Below are positions 16,522-25,513 of a stretch of DNA of 64,000 nt, one piece after another. The stretch is from positions 434,001 to 498,000 of the forward strand of contig NZ_CP139558.1 of assembly GCF_034262375.1 (NCBI RefSeq), given 5' to 3'. Source of the DNA: Mucilaginibacter sabulilitoris. GTDB lineage: Bacteria > Bacteroidota > Bacteroidia > Sphingobacteriales > Sphingobacteriaceae. The notes beneath the pieces were generated by a model. It was not told the DNA's origin. It was given only the letters and a program-made list of their open reading frames with translations, and searched no databases. Both the position numbers and the translations under genes were made by a program. How positions within the stretch are numbered: position 1 is the first letter of the stretch; the number at the start of each line of letters is the position of its first letter.

Positions 16522-18114
16522 ATGACTAAAACTGTTGATTTTTTGGTAGTGGGATCGGGTATTGCCGGACTAAGCTTTGCACTCAAAGCTGCAAAGCATG
16601 GTAAGGTTCTGATAGTTACAAAATCAAATGAAGACGAATCAAATACTAAGTACGCACAAGGTGGTGTGGCTGTAGTTGTGGATAAAAAAGAAGATTCTTT
16701 TGAAAAGCATATAGAAGATACCTTAATATCTGGTGATGGGCTTTGCGACCATGAAGTAGTGGAAGCGGTTGTTAAAGAGGGGCCGGAAAGAATTAATGAA
16801 ATTATTGATTACGGAACCAATTTTGATAAGACAAATGAAGGCTTTTATGACCTGGCTAAAGAAGGCGGCCACTCCGAATTTCGGGTATTACATTATAAGG
16901 ATGTTACAGGTTGGGAAATTGAGCGCTCGTTGTTAGAGGAGATCCATAAAAACCCCAATATTGAGATATTAACACACTATTTTGCGGTAGATCTGATAAC
17001 CCAGCACCATTTAGGTGAGCTGGTGGGCAAATCAAGCACTGATATTACCTGTTACGGAATTTATGCTTTTAACACCGAAAGTAATGTTGTTGAAAAGATA
17101 TTATCAAAGGTTACTGTAATGGCATCTGGTGGTGCCGGCCATATATATGCTATAACTACTAACCCAACCATTGCTACGGGCGATGGTATCGCTATGGTTT
17201 ATAGGGCAAAGGGTAAGGTACGCAATATGGAATTTATGCAGTTTCACCCTACGGCACTTTATAACCCCGGTGAATATCCTTCTTTTTTAGTGTCGGAAGC
17301 AGTTCGTGGTTTTGGTGGCGTATTAAGACGTACAAACGGCGAGGAATTTATGCAGGAATATGATCCGCGTAAATCATTGGCACCGCGAGATATTACCGCA
17401 AGAGCTATTGATGCCGAGATCAAAAAATCGGGTGAGGATTTTGTTTACCTGGATATCAGGCATCGCAGTAAAAATGATATTTTAAATCATTTTCCTAATA
17501 TATATGCCAAATGCCTGGAGATAGGTATTGACATGACCAAGGATATGATACCTGTAGCGCCGGCCTGTCATTATATGTGTGGGGGTATTATGGTTGATCA
17601 TGTCGGTCAGTCATCCATCTTACGTTTGTATGCCTGTGGCGAGTGTTCATCTACCGGACTACATGGAGCTAATCGTTTGGCTTCCAATTCATTATTAGAG
17701 GCTTTGGTATTTGCGCACCGTATTTATAAAGATGCTATTGAAAAGTTTGAAAAAAATGTTATTCCTGATAATATTCCTGATTGGGACGAGAAGGGTGTAC
17801 AGCTGTCAAATGAAGATATTCTGGTAACCCACAACGTACGCGAAATGCAAAAGTTGATGAATGACTATGTGGGTATTGTACGCTCTGATTTTAGGCTGGA
17901 AAGGGCTATGCGCAGACTGGGCTTACTATATGAAGAAACAGAGGATTTTTATAAAAAGACAAAGCTGTCTGTTAAGCTTTGCGAATTGCGTAATCTGATA
18001 CAGGTATCGTTCATTGTAGTAAAATCGGCCATGCTGCGCAAGGAGAGCAGGGGATTACATTTTACTACTGATTATCCCGGACACGCGGAAGAGGTTAAGG
18101 ATACGGTGTTTTAA
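16522..18114 (+). CDS. nadB: L-aspartate oxidase
   Basis: The 530-residue flavoprotein oxidises L-aspartate to iminoaspartate for NadA. The N-terminal FAD-binding motif is VVGSGIAGLSFALKAAKHG, then NTKYAQGGVAVV. The catalytic-site segments are MEFMQFHPTALYN, FLVSEAVRGFGGVLRR, RDITARAID, PVAPACHYMCGGI and CGECSSTGLHGANRLASNSLLEALVFA. The helical C-terminal domain (MQKLMNDYVGIVRSDFRLERAMRRL) is complete. Length is normal for bacterial NadB. Confidence 0.96.
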   Translation: MTKTVDFLVVGSGIAGLSFALKAAKHGKVLIVTKSNEDESNTKYAQGGVAVVVDKKEDSFEKHIEDTLISGDGLCDHEVVEAVVKEGPERINEIIDYGTNFDKTNEGFYDLAKEGGHSEFRVLHYKDVTGWEIERSLLEEIHKNPNIEILTHYFAVDLITQHHLGELVGKSSTDITCYGIYAFNTESNVVEKILSKVTVMASGGAGHIYAITTNPTIATGDGIAMVYRAKGKVRNMEFMQFHPTALYNPGEYPSFLVSEAVRGFGGVLRRTNGEEFMQEYDPRKSLAPRDITARAIDAEIKKSGEDFVYLDIRHRSKNDILNHFPNIYAKCLEIGIDMTKDMIPVAPACHYMCGGIMVDHVGQSSILRLYACGECSSTGLHGANRLASNSLLEALVFAHRIYKDAIEKFEKNVIPDNIPDWDEKGVQLSNEDILVTHNVREMQKLMNDYVGIVRSDFRLERAMRRLGLLYEETEDFYKKTKLSVKLCELRNLIQVSFIVVKSAMLRKESRGLHFTTDYPGHAEEVKDTVF

Positions 18115-18133
18115 GGGATGAGGGCGTTAAAAT

Positions 18134-18213
18134 TGTCATTGCGAGCGATAGCGTGGCAATCTCATTTGTAGGTTCTTCACTTGCTCTATGAGACTGCTTC
18201 GTACCTTGAAATG
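18134..18213. repeat. REP-like element between nadB and tRNA-Gly
   Basis: GTCATTGCGAGCGATAGCG..GCAATCTCAT faces ATGAGACTGCTTCGTACCTTGA across a ~25-base loop. It is a degenerate relative of the elements at 6987 and 14864. Confidence 0.65.
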
Positions 18214-18228
18214 AAGTAATAGGAAATG

Positions 18229-18301
18229 AGCGGAAAACGGGATTCGAACCCGCGGCCTTCAGTTTGGGAAACTGATGCTCTACCAGCTGAGCTATTTCCG
18301 C
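18229..18301 (-). tRNA. tRNA-Gly (anticodon CCC)
   Basis: Read on the minus strand from 18301, the gene has acceptor GCGGAAA pairing TTTCCGC, a D-arm AGCTCAGCTGGTAGAGC, anticodon stem TCAGT/ACTGA around loop TTCCCAA (anticodon CCC), and T-arm GCGGGTTCGAATCCCGT. The discriminator base is T, as in tRNA-Gly. CCA is not encoded. Length is 73 nt. Confidence 0.96.
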
Positions 18302-18371
18302 TTAAATTTGGTACTCAAACATAAATAAAAATTCAATAATCCAATCATTCAATAACTCAATAATTAAACAA

Positions 18372-18884
18372 ATGTCTGTTATACTGCCCGTAAAAGATAA
18401 AAACCCGGTTTGGGGTGACGATTGTTTTATAGCTCCTAATGCCACTATTGTAGGTGATGTGGTGATGGGGAAAAACTGTTCTGTTTGGTTTAATGCGGTG
18501 ATACGCGGCGATGTACATTATATTAAGATAGGGGATAATACCAATATTCAGGATGGGGCAGTGATACACGCTACTTACTTAAAAGCGGCTACGAATATTG
18601 GCAGTAATGTATCTATCGGGCACAACGCGCTGGTACACGGCTGTACACTGCATGATCATACCCTGGTGGGTATGGGCGCCATAGTGATGGATCATGTGGT
18701 TGTTAATGAGTTTGTAATTATTGCTGCAGGCGCTGTAGTATTAGAAAATACCATTTGTGAATCAGGTTATTTGTACGCGGGTATCCCAGCTAAAAAAATT
18801 AAACCGCTAACCGACGAGCAAAAAGCTATGCTTAAACAATTACCTAATAATTATATTATGTACTCTGGCTGGTTTAAGGAGTAA
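18372..18884 (+). CDS. Gamma-carbonic anhydrase-like hexapeptide-repeat protein
   Basis: The 170-residue protein is a left-handed beta-helix of the YrdA/gamma-class carbonic anhydrase group. Hexapeptide repeats run from about residue 20 to 140 (APNATIVGDVVMGKNCSVWFNAVIRGD, IGSNVSIGHNALVHGC). The likely zinc-binding histidines lie in AVIHATY, IGHNALVHGC and LHDH. Many bacterial members have weak or no measured carbonic anhydrase activity, so enzymatic function is uncertain. Its last 11 bases overlap the convergent gene at 18874. Confidence 0.88.
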   Translation: MSVILPVKDKNPVWGDDCFIAPNATIVGDVVMGKNCSVWFNAVIRGDVHYIKIGDNTNIQDGAVIHATYLKAATNIGSNVSIGHNALVHGCTLHDHTLVGMGAIVMDHVVVNEFVIIAAGAVVLENTICESGYLYAGIPAKKIKPLTDEQKAMLKQLPNNYIMYSGWFKE

Positions 18885-20526
18885 CGGGTTCCTTAGGTAC
18901 AGTTACAGATTCTTCGGCCTCCCAATTTGGACGTAAAGCTATAACTTTATCGCTCACCCAGGTATTTTCGGGTTGTCGTTTCTGATGCACGTTACCGCTA
19001 TCCCATTTGCCATTTTTGTTTTCATCGTAAATAACCCTGATCATATATTTCCCTGTTATAAAGTTGTTATATACTACAGAGGTATTTCCACGTATGGGGT
19101 TGCTTTGCAATACTACTTTCTGTTCATTCAGCAGTTCAACTACATAAGCTTTTGAGGTATCAGGTGGCACAGAAATCTTTACAGTGAGCGAACTGTAATT
19201 CTCCGTTTTGTCAATCTGGAACTTTTTGCTTAGTCTCTTATTTTTATCTCCATAAATAGATGTGAAAGCACCGTCATTGAAAATGATTTCATATTTACTG
19301 CCTTGTCGCCAGCGATATCTAACAGCAATTCTTTTCAGGTTACCAGTATCTTTTTGCAAAGTATAATCACTAAGCGACACGGCTATAGAGTCTTCATTTA
19401 GGGTGATCTGTGAATTATCAAAATTTTCAACCGGTAAACTGGCTGTCAACCTTAAATCATTACCTGGTTTAAGCAGGTTATTACTACCTATGTTATATTG
19501 AAAGGTGAGTGAACGTTGAAATGTTTCTTTTTTACCCTTTTTTAATGACGTAGTATCAATCGGCTTATTGTTATCATAAAGTGCTACTCTTATTGAATCG
19601 AAACCCATGTTTCGCATGTAAACCGATGCCGTATCTTTTGTCTTACTGAATTCAACCAGTTTTTGCCTGTCCATATCAGCCGGATAAATTACTTTCATTG
19701 CTGGCTTGGTAAGCGCTTTATTAAAAACAAAGAGCATTTTACCGTCGGTATCAAATCGTTTTTCGGCAAACCTGAATTTTTCGGGGAGCTGCTTAAATAA
19801 ATTAAGCTGAACGTTTGAGGTGTCCGACTTTAAATGAATGGGCTTTTTCAGAAATGCGATCAATTCATTATCATTATCGAATATTTTATTGGGGGATGCT
19901 TCTTTAAGTGCATATATGCGGTAATTGTCGTCGCGTAAATTGTTGAGACTAAAATTTCCGGATGAGTCGGTTGTTGTAAAAATACTTGGTTTCTTTTTTC
20001 CAAACAGGAGCGAATCCTGTTTCAACGGAAATATCATTACGGTTACATCTTTTTCCTTTTCTTGGGTTAAGGTATTGGTTACGCTTCCCGATATACTCAG
20101 CGAGTCGATATGCGGACCGGTTGAAAAAACGTAAGTGAAATTTTTTACTACGTTACCTTCGTTTACATCCTGGATAGATTTTCCGAAATTTATAACGTAC
20201 GTTGTATTTTTTTGTAAGGTATCCTTAAATTTAATGGTAAGGTTTCGCTTATTCGAACTATACTCCGGTTGTTTCTCCATTGCCGGGCTCATGCTAATTT
20301 CCTGGTAGGTGTTGGTGAGTTTTATAAACTCATCAAATTCCAGGTTAATTTCTTTGGCGGTAAAATTTCTTGTTTTATTGGCCGGTGTAGCCTTCACCAA
20401 TTTGGGTGCAGTGAGGTCGCGCGGACCTCCCTGGGGGGGTTGTTGCGCGGCGCAGCCAAAAAGGAATAAAGCGGAGAAAATATAGGGTATAAAATTGTAA
20501 AAATTGACCTGTTTTTTATTTAACAT
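18874..20526 (-). CDS. Ig-like-domain lipoprotein
   Basis: The 550-residue protein has a lipoprotein signal ending in ALFLFGCAAQ (Cys about 25). The following GGPRDLTAPKLVKATPANKTRNF stretch opens a bacterial Ig-like (Ig_5-type) domain: INLEFDEFIKLTN, NTTYVINFGKSIQDVNEGN, FTYVFSTG, to about residue 145. A carboxypeptidase-regulatory-like domain comes next (SGSVTNTLTQEK..DSSGNFSLNNLRDDNYRIYALKE). The rest is beta-rich and ends with YMIRVIYDENKNGKWDSGN and WEAEESVTV. This architecture is widespread in Bacteroidota as a surface or periplasmic lipoprotein with no assigned role. The gene converges on the gamma-CA-like gene and overlaps it. Confidence 0.82.
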   Translation of the reverse strand: MLNKKQVNFYNFIPYIFSALFLFGCAAQQPPQGGPRDLTAPKLVKATPANKTRNFTAKEINLEFDEFIKLTNTYQEISMSPAMEKQPEYSSNKRNLTIKFKDTLQKNTTYVINFGKSIQDVNEGNVVKNFTYVFSTGPHIDSLSISGSVTNTLTQEKEKDVTVMIFPLKQDSLLFGKKKPSIFTTTDSSGNFSLNNLRDDNYRIYALKEASPNKIFDNDNELIAFLKKPIHLKSDTSNVQLNLFKQLPEKFRFAEKRFDTDGKMLFVFNKALTKPAMKVIYPADMDRQKLVEFSKTKDTASVYMRNMGFDSIRVALYDNNKPIDTTSLKKGKKETFQRSLTFQYNIGSNNLLKPGNDLRLTASLPVENFDNSQITLNEDSIAVSLSDYTLQKDTGNLKRIAVRYRWRQGSKYEIIFNDGAFTSIYGDKNKRLSKKFQIDKTENYSSLTVKISVPPDTSKAYVVELLNEQKVVLQSNPIRGNTSVVYNNFITGKYMIRVIYDENKNGKWDSGNVHQKRQPENTWVSDKVIALRPNWEAEESVTVPKEPVTP

Positions 20527-20641
20527 GGTTTTTAGGCGATATAAGCGATTTTTATGTTTTTATGAACCGTAATATTAAAAATTAAAAATAATTGATTAAA
20601 AACAATATTTTATAACATATTTATTATCAATAACTTATATA

Positions 20642-22504
20642 CTATCTGGAGACATGAACCATTAAAACTGATATATCAGACGGTGAAACACCCGAAATTC
20701 GGGATGCCTGACCTAAAGTGCGTGGTTTTATCTTCATTAGTTTTTCGCGGGCCTCTTTTGAAAGCGACACCAGTGTATGATAATTAAATTCAGGATTAAT
20801 TTCACGGTCTTCCATTTTTTTCATCCTGTCAACTATTTCCAGTTCTTTAATAAAGTAACTCTCATATTTGATTTTTATTTCAGCCTGCTCAATAGTTTCT
20901 TTATCATAGTTTGATAATAATTCGGTGAGTGATGGATCTGCTTTTTTTAGGTCATTAAAACCAACCTGCGGACGGCTCAATAAATTAAAGAGCTTGGCAC
21001 TTTGCGAAAGGGGACTAGTACCTAATTCATCTAACATGGCATTGACATTTGCCGGATCGATGGATTTGCTTTTGGTGTAGGCAACAATATCATCAGAGTT
21101 TTTTACCTTTTGATTTACCTTCTCCAATCGTTCATCACTGATCAAACCAAGCTCATGACCCATTGGGCTTAGCCTGATATCGGCATTATCCTGGCGTAAT
21201 AATAAACGATGTTCGGCTCTTGAAGTAAACATACGGTATGGCTCCTCGGTGCCTTTTGTAACCAGGTCATCTATCAAAACACCAATGTATGACTCCGATC
21301 TTTTAAGGATCAACTCATGTTTATCATTAATTTTCTGATGCGCGTTTATACCAGCGATGAAGCCTTGCGAGGCCGCTTCTTCGTAACCAGTGGTGCCATT
21401 TATCTGTCCGGCAAAATAAAGGTTGCTGATCAGTTTGGTTTCTAAAGTTAATCCAAGCTGGGTAGGCGGGAAGTAATCGTACTCGATGGCATAACCAGGA
21501 CGGAACATTTTTGCGTTTTCAAATCCTGGTATTTGGGTTAATGCTTTGTATTGAACATCTTCTGGCAGGGAGGTAGAGAAACCATTTACATATATTTCTA
21601 CCGTGTTCAATCCTTCGGGTTCAACAAATATCTGGTGGCGTTCGCGCTCTGCAAAACGGTTAATTTTATCTTCAATAGAAGGGCAATAACGCGGACCTAA
21701 ACCTTTAATGCGGCCGGTAAACATTGGCGATTTTTCAAAGCCTTCCTTCAGTGTTTCGTGTACATTAAGGTTGGTATAAGTGATCCAGCAGCAACGTTGT
21801 TCCTGTATCATTTCAACATCTGTAAATGAAAATCTGCCGCGTTCTTCATCGCCCCATTGCTCTTCCATAAGGCTATAGTTTAAGCTGCGGCCATCCACGC
21901 GGGGTGGGGTGCCGGTCTTCATTCTGCCCGAATCGAAACCAAGTTCAATCAGTTGTTCGGTAAGTCCGGTAGCTGCTTTTTCACCTGATCGGCCGCCGCC
22001 AAATTTCTTTTCGCCTATATGTATTACGCCATTTAAAAAGGTGCCATTGGTAAGCACTACTGCATCGGCTTCTATCTCTACACCTATAGATGTACGCACG
22101 CCTGCTATAGTATTATTTTTTACCAGGAGGGAAGTAACAGTGTCTTGCCAAAAATCAACATTAGGGGTTCTCTCCAGTGCCAAACGCCATTCTTCGGCAA
22201 AACGCATACGGTCGCTTTGTGCCCTTGGGCTCCACATGGCAGGGCCTTTTGATTGATTAAGCATCCTGAACTGGAGGGATGTTTTATCTGTAATAATACC
22301 AGAGTATCCACCCAAAGCATCTATCTCGCGCACTATCTGTCCTTTGGCAACACCGCCCATAGCAGGGTTACAGCTCATCTGTGCAATGGTTCCCATATTC
22401 ATGGTAATCAGCAGAACCGATGAACCTAAATTGGCCGCAGCAGCAGCAGCTTCACAGCCGGCATGACCTGCACCAACAACTATTACATTATATTTTTTAA
22501 ACAT
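20642..22504 (-). CDS. mnmG: tRNA 5-carboxymethylaminomethyluridine synthesis enzyme MnmG (GidA)
   Basis: The start is set at ATG 22504 because a GGAGG Shine-Dalgarno sits 7-8 bases before it and the encoded [20 protein letters not shown] is the usual MnmG N-terminus. A longer in-frame start exists, but its extra codons (FHVEHM, STWNM) are translated parS sites. The 620-residue enzyme has the FAD motif, [42 protein letters not shown] and [17 protein letters not shown]. With MnmE it modifies the wobble uridine of several tRNAs. It is commonly found near chromosome origins. Confidence 0.96.
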   Translation of the reverse strand: MFKKYNVIVVGAGHAGCEAAAAAANLGSSVLLITMNMGTIAQMSCNPAMGGVAKGQIVREIDALGGYSGIITDKTSLQFRMLNQSKGPAMWSPRAQSDRMRFAEEWRLALERTPNVDFWQDTVTSLLVKNNTIAGVRTSIGVEIEADAVVLTNGTFLNGVIHIGEKKFGGGRSGEKAATGLTEQLIELGFDSGRMKTGTPPRVDGRSLNYSLMEEQWGDEERGRFSFTDVEMIQEQRCCWITYTNLNVHETLKEGFEKSPMFTGRIKGLGPRYCPSIEDKINRFAERERHQIFVEPEGLNTVEIYVNGFSTSLPEDVQYKALTQIPGFENAKMFRPGYAIEYDYFPPTQLGLTLETKLISNLYFAGQINGTTGYEEAASQGFIAGINAHQKINDKHELILKRSESYIGVLIDDLVTKGTEEPYRMFTSRAEHRLLLRQDNADIRLSPMGHELGLISDERLEKVNQKVKNSDDIVAYTKSKSIDPANVNAMLDELGTSPLSQSAKLFNLLSRPQVGFNDLKKADPSLTELLSNYDKETIEQAEIKIKYESYFIKELEIVDRMKKMEDREINPEFNYHTLVSLSKEAREKLMKIKPRTLGQASRISGVSPSDISVLMVHVSR

Positions 22505-22515
22505 TTTCACCTCCA

Positions 22516-22531
22516 TGTTCCACGTGGAACG
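22516..22531. promoter_or_regulatory. parS-like centromere site 1
   Basis: The 14-base palindrome GTTCCACGTGGAAC (22517-22530) fits the general parS consensus (TGTTNCACGTGNAACA). It lies directly upstream of the mnmG ribosome-binding site. Confidence 0.85.
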
Positions 22532-22588
22532 TTCTGTCTTTTTATCAAAATATGCCTTAAAATAGCATGTATGATCGGTCTTATTTAT

Positions 22589-22612
22589 CATATGTTCCAC
22601 GTGGAACATATG
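22589..22612. promoter_or_regulatory. parS-like centromere site 2 (perfect 24-base palindrome)
   Basis: The 16-mer TGTTCCACGTGGAACA at 22593-22608 is a perfect parS palindrome, extended symmetrically by CATA on one side and TATG on the other. It starts 77 bases from site 1. Confidence 0.88.
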
Positions 22613-22659
22613 TCTTTATTCTTTAAATTATTCAAATAGAGAATACAAAATTATTCAAT

Positions 22660-22905
22660 CTATACAGATGTTCCACGTGGAACTCTGAATAATGATATTA
22701 AAGCTACAAATCCCCATACACCTTCTAATACCACAAAAGGATAAAAGCTTACCATGTACGAAGCATAGCAGCAGGTACCTGCCCCAATGAGGTTTAATAA
22801 GCTATATAGCTTGCTTTCCGCAGATAGTTTCTTATATAAATTTAATAAAAAAGCCATCAAAAGAATGATTACACCTATAGAAGCAATAATATCCGATGTT
22901 TTCAT
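22660..22905 (-). CDS. Small membrane protein, CBU_0592-like
   Basis: The 81-residue product has two to three transmembrane helices: IIASIGVIILLMAFLLNLY, LLNLIGAGTCCYASYMVSF and FVVLEGVWGFVALISLF. The spacing (helix, YSLLNLIGAG, then VVLEGVWG) resembles the small CBU_0592-type membrane family; this is from memory of the pattern. Its final codons encode VPRGTSV because a parS site forms its 3' end. It ends one base before the start region of the ABC-F gene, reading in the same direction. Function unknown. Confidence 0.7.
   Translation of the reverse strand: MKTSDIIASIGVIILLMAFLLNLYKKLSAESKLYSLLNLIGAGTCCYASYMVSFYPFVVLEGVWGFVALISLFRVPRGTSV
22669..22684. promoter_or_regulatory. parS-like centromere site 3
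   Basis: TGTTCCACGTGGAAC recurs 76 bases from site 2. It overlaps the last codons (VPRGT) of the small membrane-protein gene at 22660. Confidence 0.85.
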
Positions 22906-22906
22906 A

Positions 22907-24775
22907 TTATGATTCTTTTAGTTCGGTCAGTTCCATCCAGCGGGCGCTTTTTGCATCTAGCTTTTTATTTAGCTCTTCTATCTGGTTTATGATTTCGTTA
23001 AGCTTTGCAGGTTCTATTCCTACCACGTTTAACTGGTCGGTTTTATCTTTTATCTGGTTTTCTATAGCTTCAATTTCGGCTTCGGTAGTTTCCAGTTCTT
23101 TGGTCTCTTTAAAGCTTAGTTTGCTTTTTTTAGGGATAGGAGTAGCAACGGGAGCTTGCGCTACCGGGGCTTTTTTGCTTTGCTGCTTGGCTTCCTCAAG
23201 CTCTAAACGGTATGATGAGTAATTGCCATTATATATCCGCACATTACCGCCATCTTCCATAATAAAAAGCTGGTCGGTTAATTTGTCAAGCAAGTACCTG
23301 TCATGCGATACCATCATCAACACACCGCCATAGTTGGTTAAAAATTCTTCCAATACGTTTAACGTATCAATATCCAGGTCATTGGTAGGCTCATCCAGTA
23401 TCAGGAAGTTCGGGTTCTTCATCAGGATACTCATCAGCTGCAAGCGTTTCTTTTCGCCACCACTTAGTTTTGATATAAAACCATATTGCTTGGCAGGAGG
23501 GAACAAAAATAAAGTAAGCAGGGCAGAGGCCGAAATGGTTTTACCATCAGCCATGGTAATAAACTCTGCAACGTTCTTTACAATATCAATTACCCGCTCA
23601 TCTTCTTTAAAAGTAATGCCCGACTGGTGAAAATATCCAATCACTGTGGTCTCACCTTTAACAATTGTTCCTTTGTCTGGCGCCAACGCGCCCGTGATCA
23701 AATTAAGTAACGTCGACTTACCGCTTCCGTTCCTGCCTGCCAAGCCAATACGGTCACCTTTTTTAAATATATAGCTGAAATTTTCAATAAAGGTGCGGCC
23801 GCTGAATGATTTATAAAGATGCTCCATCTCCATGATTTTGTTTCCCTGACGTGCTGTTTTAACACTCAGCTCTACTTTGTCACGTATGCCGCCGCTCTTT
23901 GTTTTTTCTTCCAGATCATAATAAGCATCAATGCGGGCCTTTGATTTGGTTCCGCGGGCTTGTGGCTGGCGGCGCATCCATTCCAGCTCCTTACGCAACA
24001 GGTTGCTGTTTTTTTGGAAGGCAGCTTCATCAGCCGCATCACGCTCAGCTTTCTTTTCCAGGTAATAACCGTAGCTGCCATTGTAAGGCACAATTTTACC
24101 GCGGTCAATTTCCAGTATCTCGTTACAAACGTTGTCCAGAAAATACCTGTCGTGCGTAACCATCAGTATAGTCTTGTTACCTTCGGTCAGTAATTTCTCC
24201 AGCCACTCTATAGTATCAATGTCAAGGTGGTTGGTAGGCTCATCTAAAATATAAATGTCCGGATCCTCAATAAGCAGCTTGGCCAGGGCCAAACGTTTTT
24301 TTTGTCCGCCCGATAGGGTATTGATCTTTTGATTGAGGTGATGAATATCTAACCGGCCCAAAATGGTCTTAATTTTATATTCATATTCCCAGGCATCTAC
24401 CTCGCTCATTTCTTCCATCACCTTTTCAATGGCTTTGGCATTGTCGGGCTCATTTTCCAGAAGCTCCTCGTATTTACGGATGAGCTGCTGCTGCACATCA
24501 TCTGCATGAAAAATATAGTCGCTTATGGTTACCGCGTTTTTAAAATGAGGATCCTGTTCCAGGTAGCCCATATTAAGGTCGCGGCTTTGAACCACCTTGC
24601 CTTCTGTAGGTTTTAAATGACCGGCCAATAGTTTCAATAGGGTAGACTTGCCCGCGCCGTTAACGCCAACCAATGCCACCCTGCGGCCACGGTTTATACC
24701 GATGGTTATATTTTTAAAAAGCCAGTTGTCATGAAATTGATGACCCAGGTTCTCGGCCGAAATGTAAGTACTCAC
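22907..24775 (-). CDS. ABC-F family ATPase (Uup/YfmR-type)
   Basis: The 622-residue protein has two ABC ATPase domains and no membrane segments. Walker A motifs are GVNGAGKSTLLKLL (about 37) and GRNGSGKSTLLNLI (about 350). The signatures are LSGGQKKRLALA and LSGGEKKRLQLM, and the Walker B motifs are IYILDEPTNHLDI and FLILDEPTNDLDI. The arginine-rich linker WMRRQPQARGTKSKARI and the C-terminal coiled coil (ETTEAEIEAIENQIKDK..) are typical of Uup. ABC-F proteins act on ribosomes or translation; Uup has also been tied to DNA transposon excision. Its ATG overlaps the preceding gene stop by four bases. Confidence 0.93.
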   Translation of the reverse strand: MSTYISAENLGHQFHDNWLFKNITIGINRGRRVALVGVNGAGKSTLLKLLAGHLKPTEGKVVQSRDLNMGYLEQDPHFKNAVTISDYIFHADDVQQQLIRKYEELLENEPDNAKAIEKVMEEMSEVDAWEYEYKIKTILGRLDIHHLNQKINTLSGGQKKRLALAKLLIEDPDIYILDEPTNHLDIDTIEWLEKLLTEGNKTILMVTHDRYFLDNVCNEILEIDRGKIVPYNGSYGYYLEKKAERDAADEAAFQKNSNLLRKELEWMRRQPQARGTKSKARIDAYYDLEEKTKSGGIRDKVELSVKTARQGNKIMEMEHLYKSFSGRTFIENFSYIFKKGDRIGLAGRNGSGKSTLLNLITGALAPDKGTIVKGETTVIGYFHQSGITFKEDERVIDIVKNVAEFITMADGKTISASALLTLFLFPPAKQYGFISKLSGGEKKRLQLMSILMKNPNFLILDEPTNDLDIDTLNVLEEFLTNYGGVLMMVSHDRYLLDKLTDQLFIMEDGGNVRIYNGNYSSYRLELEEAKQQSKKAPVAQAPVATPIPKKSKLSFKETKELETTEAEIEAIENQIKDKTDQLNVVGIEPAKLNEIINQIEELNKKLDAKSARWMELTELKES

Positions 24776-25428
24776 GATAGTTGTTTTATTTTATCATACT
24801 GGTATATAAATACACCGGTATTGTGTTTTATTGATTGTTTATACATGGCAGCAGCTACAGTTGCCGCCGGTATGCTCCTGTATTTTCTTAACCCGCCAAT
24901 TAGCAACGGGTTAAATGCTTTCATCAAAACGGCAGCAATCCGCTCGGTCAACCTCTTTTCTGGCCTGTCGCCTGTTAACAGCGACGGGCGATAGATATGT
25001 AGCGCCGGTAACCCAACTTCCTGCAGATCAGCCTCTGTTTCGCCCTTCATTTTTAAATAAAAGTTTGATGAAGCTGCATCTGCACCAATAGCCGAAACCA
25101 AATGATATTGCTTAACACCATTTTGATGTGCCAATTGCGCCAGTTGCAACGGATAATCATGATCAATTTGGCGGTAAACTGCCAAATCGGGCGTTTTACT
25201 TTTGGTTGATCCCAGGCAGCAAAAAACAACACGGCCATTAAGGAAACCCTTATAAGCGTCGAGCTGATCAAAATCCACCACCAATTGAGTCAGTTTAGGA
25301 TGCTGTATATCTAATTCTTTTCTTACCAGAATTAAAACTTCATCGTAAAAAGCCTCCTGCAGTAAAATATCCAGTAAATTACTGCCAATTAGTCCGCTTG
25401 AACCTGCAATAATAGCCTTATTTGCCAT
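24772..25428 (-). CDS. NAD(P)-binding Rossmann protein, atypical SDR (HTATIP2-like)
   Basis: The start is taken at ATG 25428 (MANKAIIAGSSGLIGSNLL); an upstream in-frame TTG adds an unconvincing leader. The 218-residue protein has the atypical short-chain dehydrogenase glycine motif GSSGLIGSNLL, FCCLGSTKSK, and YHLVSAIGADAASSNFYLKMKGETEADL. The last of these holds the SAIGA and YxxxK-like region seen in the HTATIP2/YbjT group. IYRPSLLTGDR follows. It probably binds NADP(H); the substrate cannot be predicted. It is translationally coupled to the downstream ABC-F gene. Confidence 0.82.
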   Translation of the reverse strand: MANKAIIAGSSGLIGSNLLDILLQEAFYDEVLILVRKELDIQHPKLTQLVVDFDQLDAYKGFLNGRVVFCCLGSTKSKTPDLAVYRQIDHDYPLQLAQLAHQNGVKQYHLVSAIGADAASSNFYLKMKGETEADLQEVGLPALHIYRPSLLTGDRPEKRLTERIAAVLMKAFNPLLIGGLRKYRSIPAATVAAAMYKQSIKHNTGVFIYQYDKIKQLS

Positions 25429-25513
25429 TGCATGCTTAATTTTTTGCAAAAATACACATAATTATATTGTGGAATAAAAATTGTGTGTTTAAACATATAA
25501 ATAGGAGAACATC

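Noticed and set aside
22505..22609. Longer mnmG start, 35 codons upstream
   Set aside because: The extra codons are translated parS palindromes, and a GGAGG ribosome-binding site precedes the shorter start at 22504.
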